DNA from: Flavobacterium sp. UBA807
GTDB lineage: Bacteria; Bacteroidota; Bacteroidia; Flavobacteriales; Flavobacteriaceae
Assembly (NCBI GenBank): GCA_002296885.1
Contig: DBIH01000067.1
Location: forward strand, 1 to 6,313
Direction: 5' to 3'
Length of the DNA stretch: 6,313 nucleotides
This document shows, in pieces, positions 5,627 through 6,313 of this stretch. The notes under the pieces were generated by a model, which worked only from the letters and a program-made list of their open reading frames with translations, was not told the DNA's origin and did no database searches. Position 1 is the first letter of the stretch, and each line of letters opens with the position of its first letter. Position numbers and translations under genes: made by a program.

Positions 5627-6313
5627 ATGAATAAATTGACCAAGACACTTGTTGGCTTTTTTTTATTAACCTTACTTTTTGTTTTTTCTTGTCAGGAGAA
5701 AAGCAATAAAGTTACAGATACGATTCTGGAAGGTAAAGCTACTATTTATGTTGATGAATCAATACTGCCAATCATCGAAGATGAGCAAGCCGTATTTGAA
5801 ACCGAATATAAAGCCAAACTACACCTTGTTCCAAAATCGGAAAATGAAATAATCAATGATTTATTCAATGATACTGCCAGAATTGTAATTTTAGCCAGAA
5901 ATCTTTCGGCTAAAGAACTAAAAGTATTTCAGACCAAAAAGGTGAATCCAAGGATAACACCTTTTGCAACGGATGCTGTAGCTTTTATAAAAAATAAAAA
6001 TGACAATGACACTTTGGTCGCTTTGCAGGATGTAATCGATTTTGTAAATGGTAAAACAGTACCGGCAATAAAAGGATTGGTTTTTGACAACCCTAATTCG
6101 AGTACAGCAAGTTATCTTTCCAGTTTAACAGGAATAACTGTTGCAAATCAAAAAAATGTTTTTTCATTAAAGACTAATGAAGAAGTTATAAAATATGTAT
6201 CCGAAAATAATGGAATGGTTGGTGTCATTGGGATGAATTGGATTTTTCAGCCACCATTAGAATTGCAACAGTTTGTTGATAAAGTGAATGTATTGGCTGG
6301 TAAGGATAAAAAT
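5627..6313 (+). CDS. PstS-like substrate-binding lipoprotein, 3' end outside the window
   Basis: From the ATG at 5627 the frame is open for 229 codons to the last base, so the protein is truncated by the window only. Residues 1-21 form a lipoprotein signal peptide with lipobox V19-F20-S21 before Cys22. The mature part reads as a PstS-type periplasmic binding protein (PBP-like fold): ATIYVDESILPIIEDEQAVF (38-57), IVILARNLSAKEL (86-98), ITPFATDAVAFI (110-121), LQDVIDFVNGK (133-143), GLVFDNPNSSTASYL (150-164) and GMVGVIGMNW (196-205). These follow the order of blocks in PstS proteins. However, the first loop reads VDES where PstS usually has a GSST-like loop, and NPNSST (155-160) replaces the R..SGT phosphate-binding segment with no arginine just before it. 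No pst permease genes are near. Annotation pipelines would probably call it a phosphate-binding protein; I regard phosphate as unproven. It sits 7 bp after the small membrane protein, at the visible end of the Ton operon. Confidence 0.88.
   Translation, partial: MNKLTKTLVGFFLLTLLFVFSCQEKSNKVTDTILEGKATIYVDESILPIIEDEQAVFETEYKAKLHLVPKSENEIINDLFNDTARIVILARNLSAKELKVFQTKKVNPRITPFATDAVAFIKNKNDNDTLVALQDVIDFVNGKTVPAIKGLVFDNPNSSTASYLSSLTGITVANQKNVFSLKTNEEVIKYVSENNGMVGVIGMNWIFQPPLELQQFVDKVNVLAGKDKN

Noticed and set aside
5627..6313. Naming the last gene pstS
   Set aside because: The fold fits, but the phosphate-binding segments look altered and no Pst transporter genes are present, so a functional symbol would claim too much.

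Overview
The window looks like chromosomal DNA from a member of the Bacteroidota, most likely a Flavobacterium-like species. The evidence is a low-GC, A/T-rich sequence; A-rich leaders in place of Shine-Dalgarno sites; a perfect Bacteroidota-type -7 promoter element (TAnnTTTG); an ExbB-ExbD-ExbD-TonB cluster with two ExbD paralogues; and a TonB with the N-terminal NKxYGAYxLR-type motif. Genus is inferred from gene content and style and was not tested by any search.

Left arm (1-2127, minus strand). Three tightly packed genes read leftward. First is a 509-residue HerA/FtsK-type P-loop ATPase of the DUF853 family (E. coli YjgR-like). Next is a 122-residue four-helix membrane protein of the DUF486/DMT family, whose start codon directly abuts the ATPase stop codon. 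Last is the first 74 codons of a lipoprotein with a probable NTF2-like (DUF4440/SnoaL) domain, cut by the window edge.

Middle (2128-2508). A 381-bp A/T-rich divergent intergenic region carries a convincing rightward promoter for the Ton operon and a weaker leftward candidate for the ATPase operon. It also holds a few short palindromes of unproven meaning. No gene was seen in it.

Right arm (2509-6313, plus strand). Six consecutive genes read rightward with gaps of 35 bp or less: exbB, exbD (long form), exbD (second form), tonB, a 74-residue two-helix membrane protein whose ATG abuts the tonB stop, and a PstS-like substrate-binding lipoprotein that runs off the right edge in frame. ExbB and the two ExbDs form the inner-membrane proton-driven motor, and TonB carries its energy to outer-membrane TonB-dependent (SusC-type) transporters. 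The co-transcribed small membrane protein and PstS-like lipoprotein are the least understood part. No pstCAB-type ABC transporter gene is present, and the lipoprotein appears to lack the canonical phosphate-anchoring residues of PstS, so they may be accessory parts of the Ton system. No tRNA, rRNA, CRISPR array, insertion sequence or prophage signal was seen.
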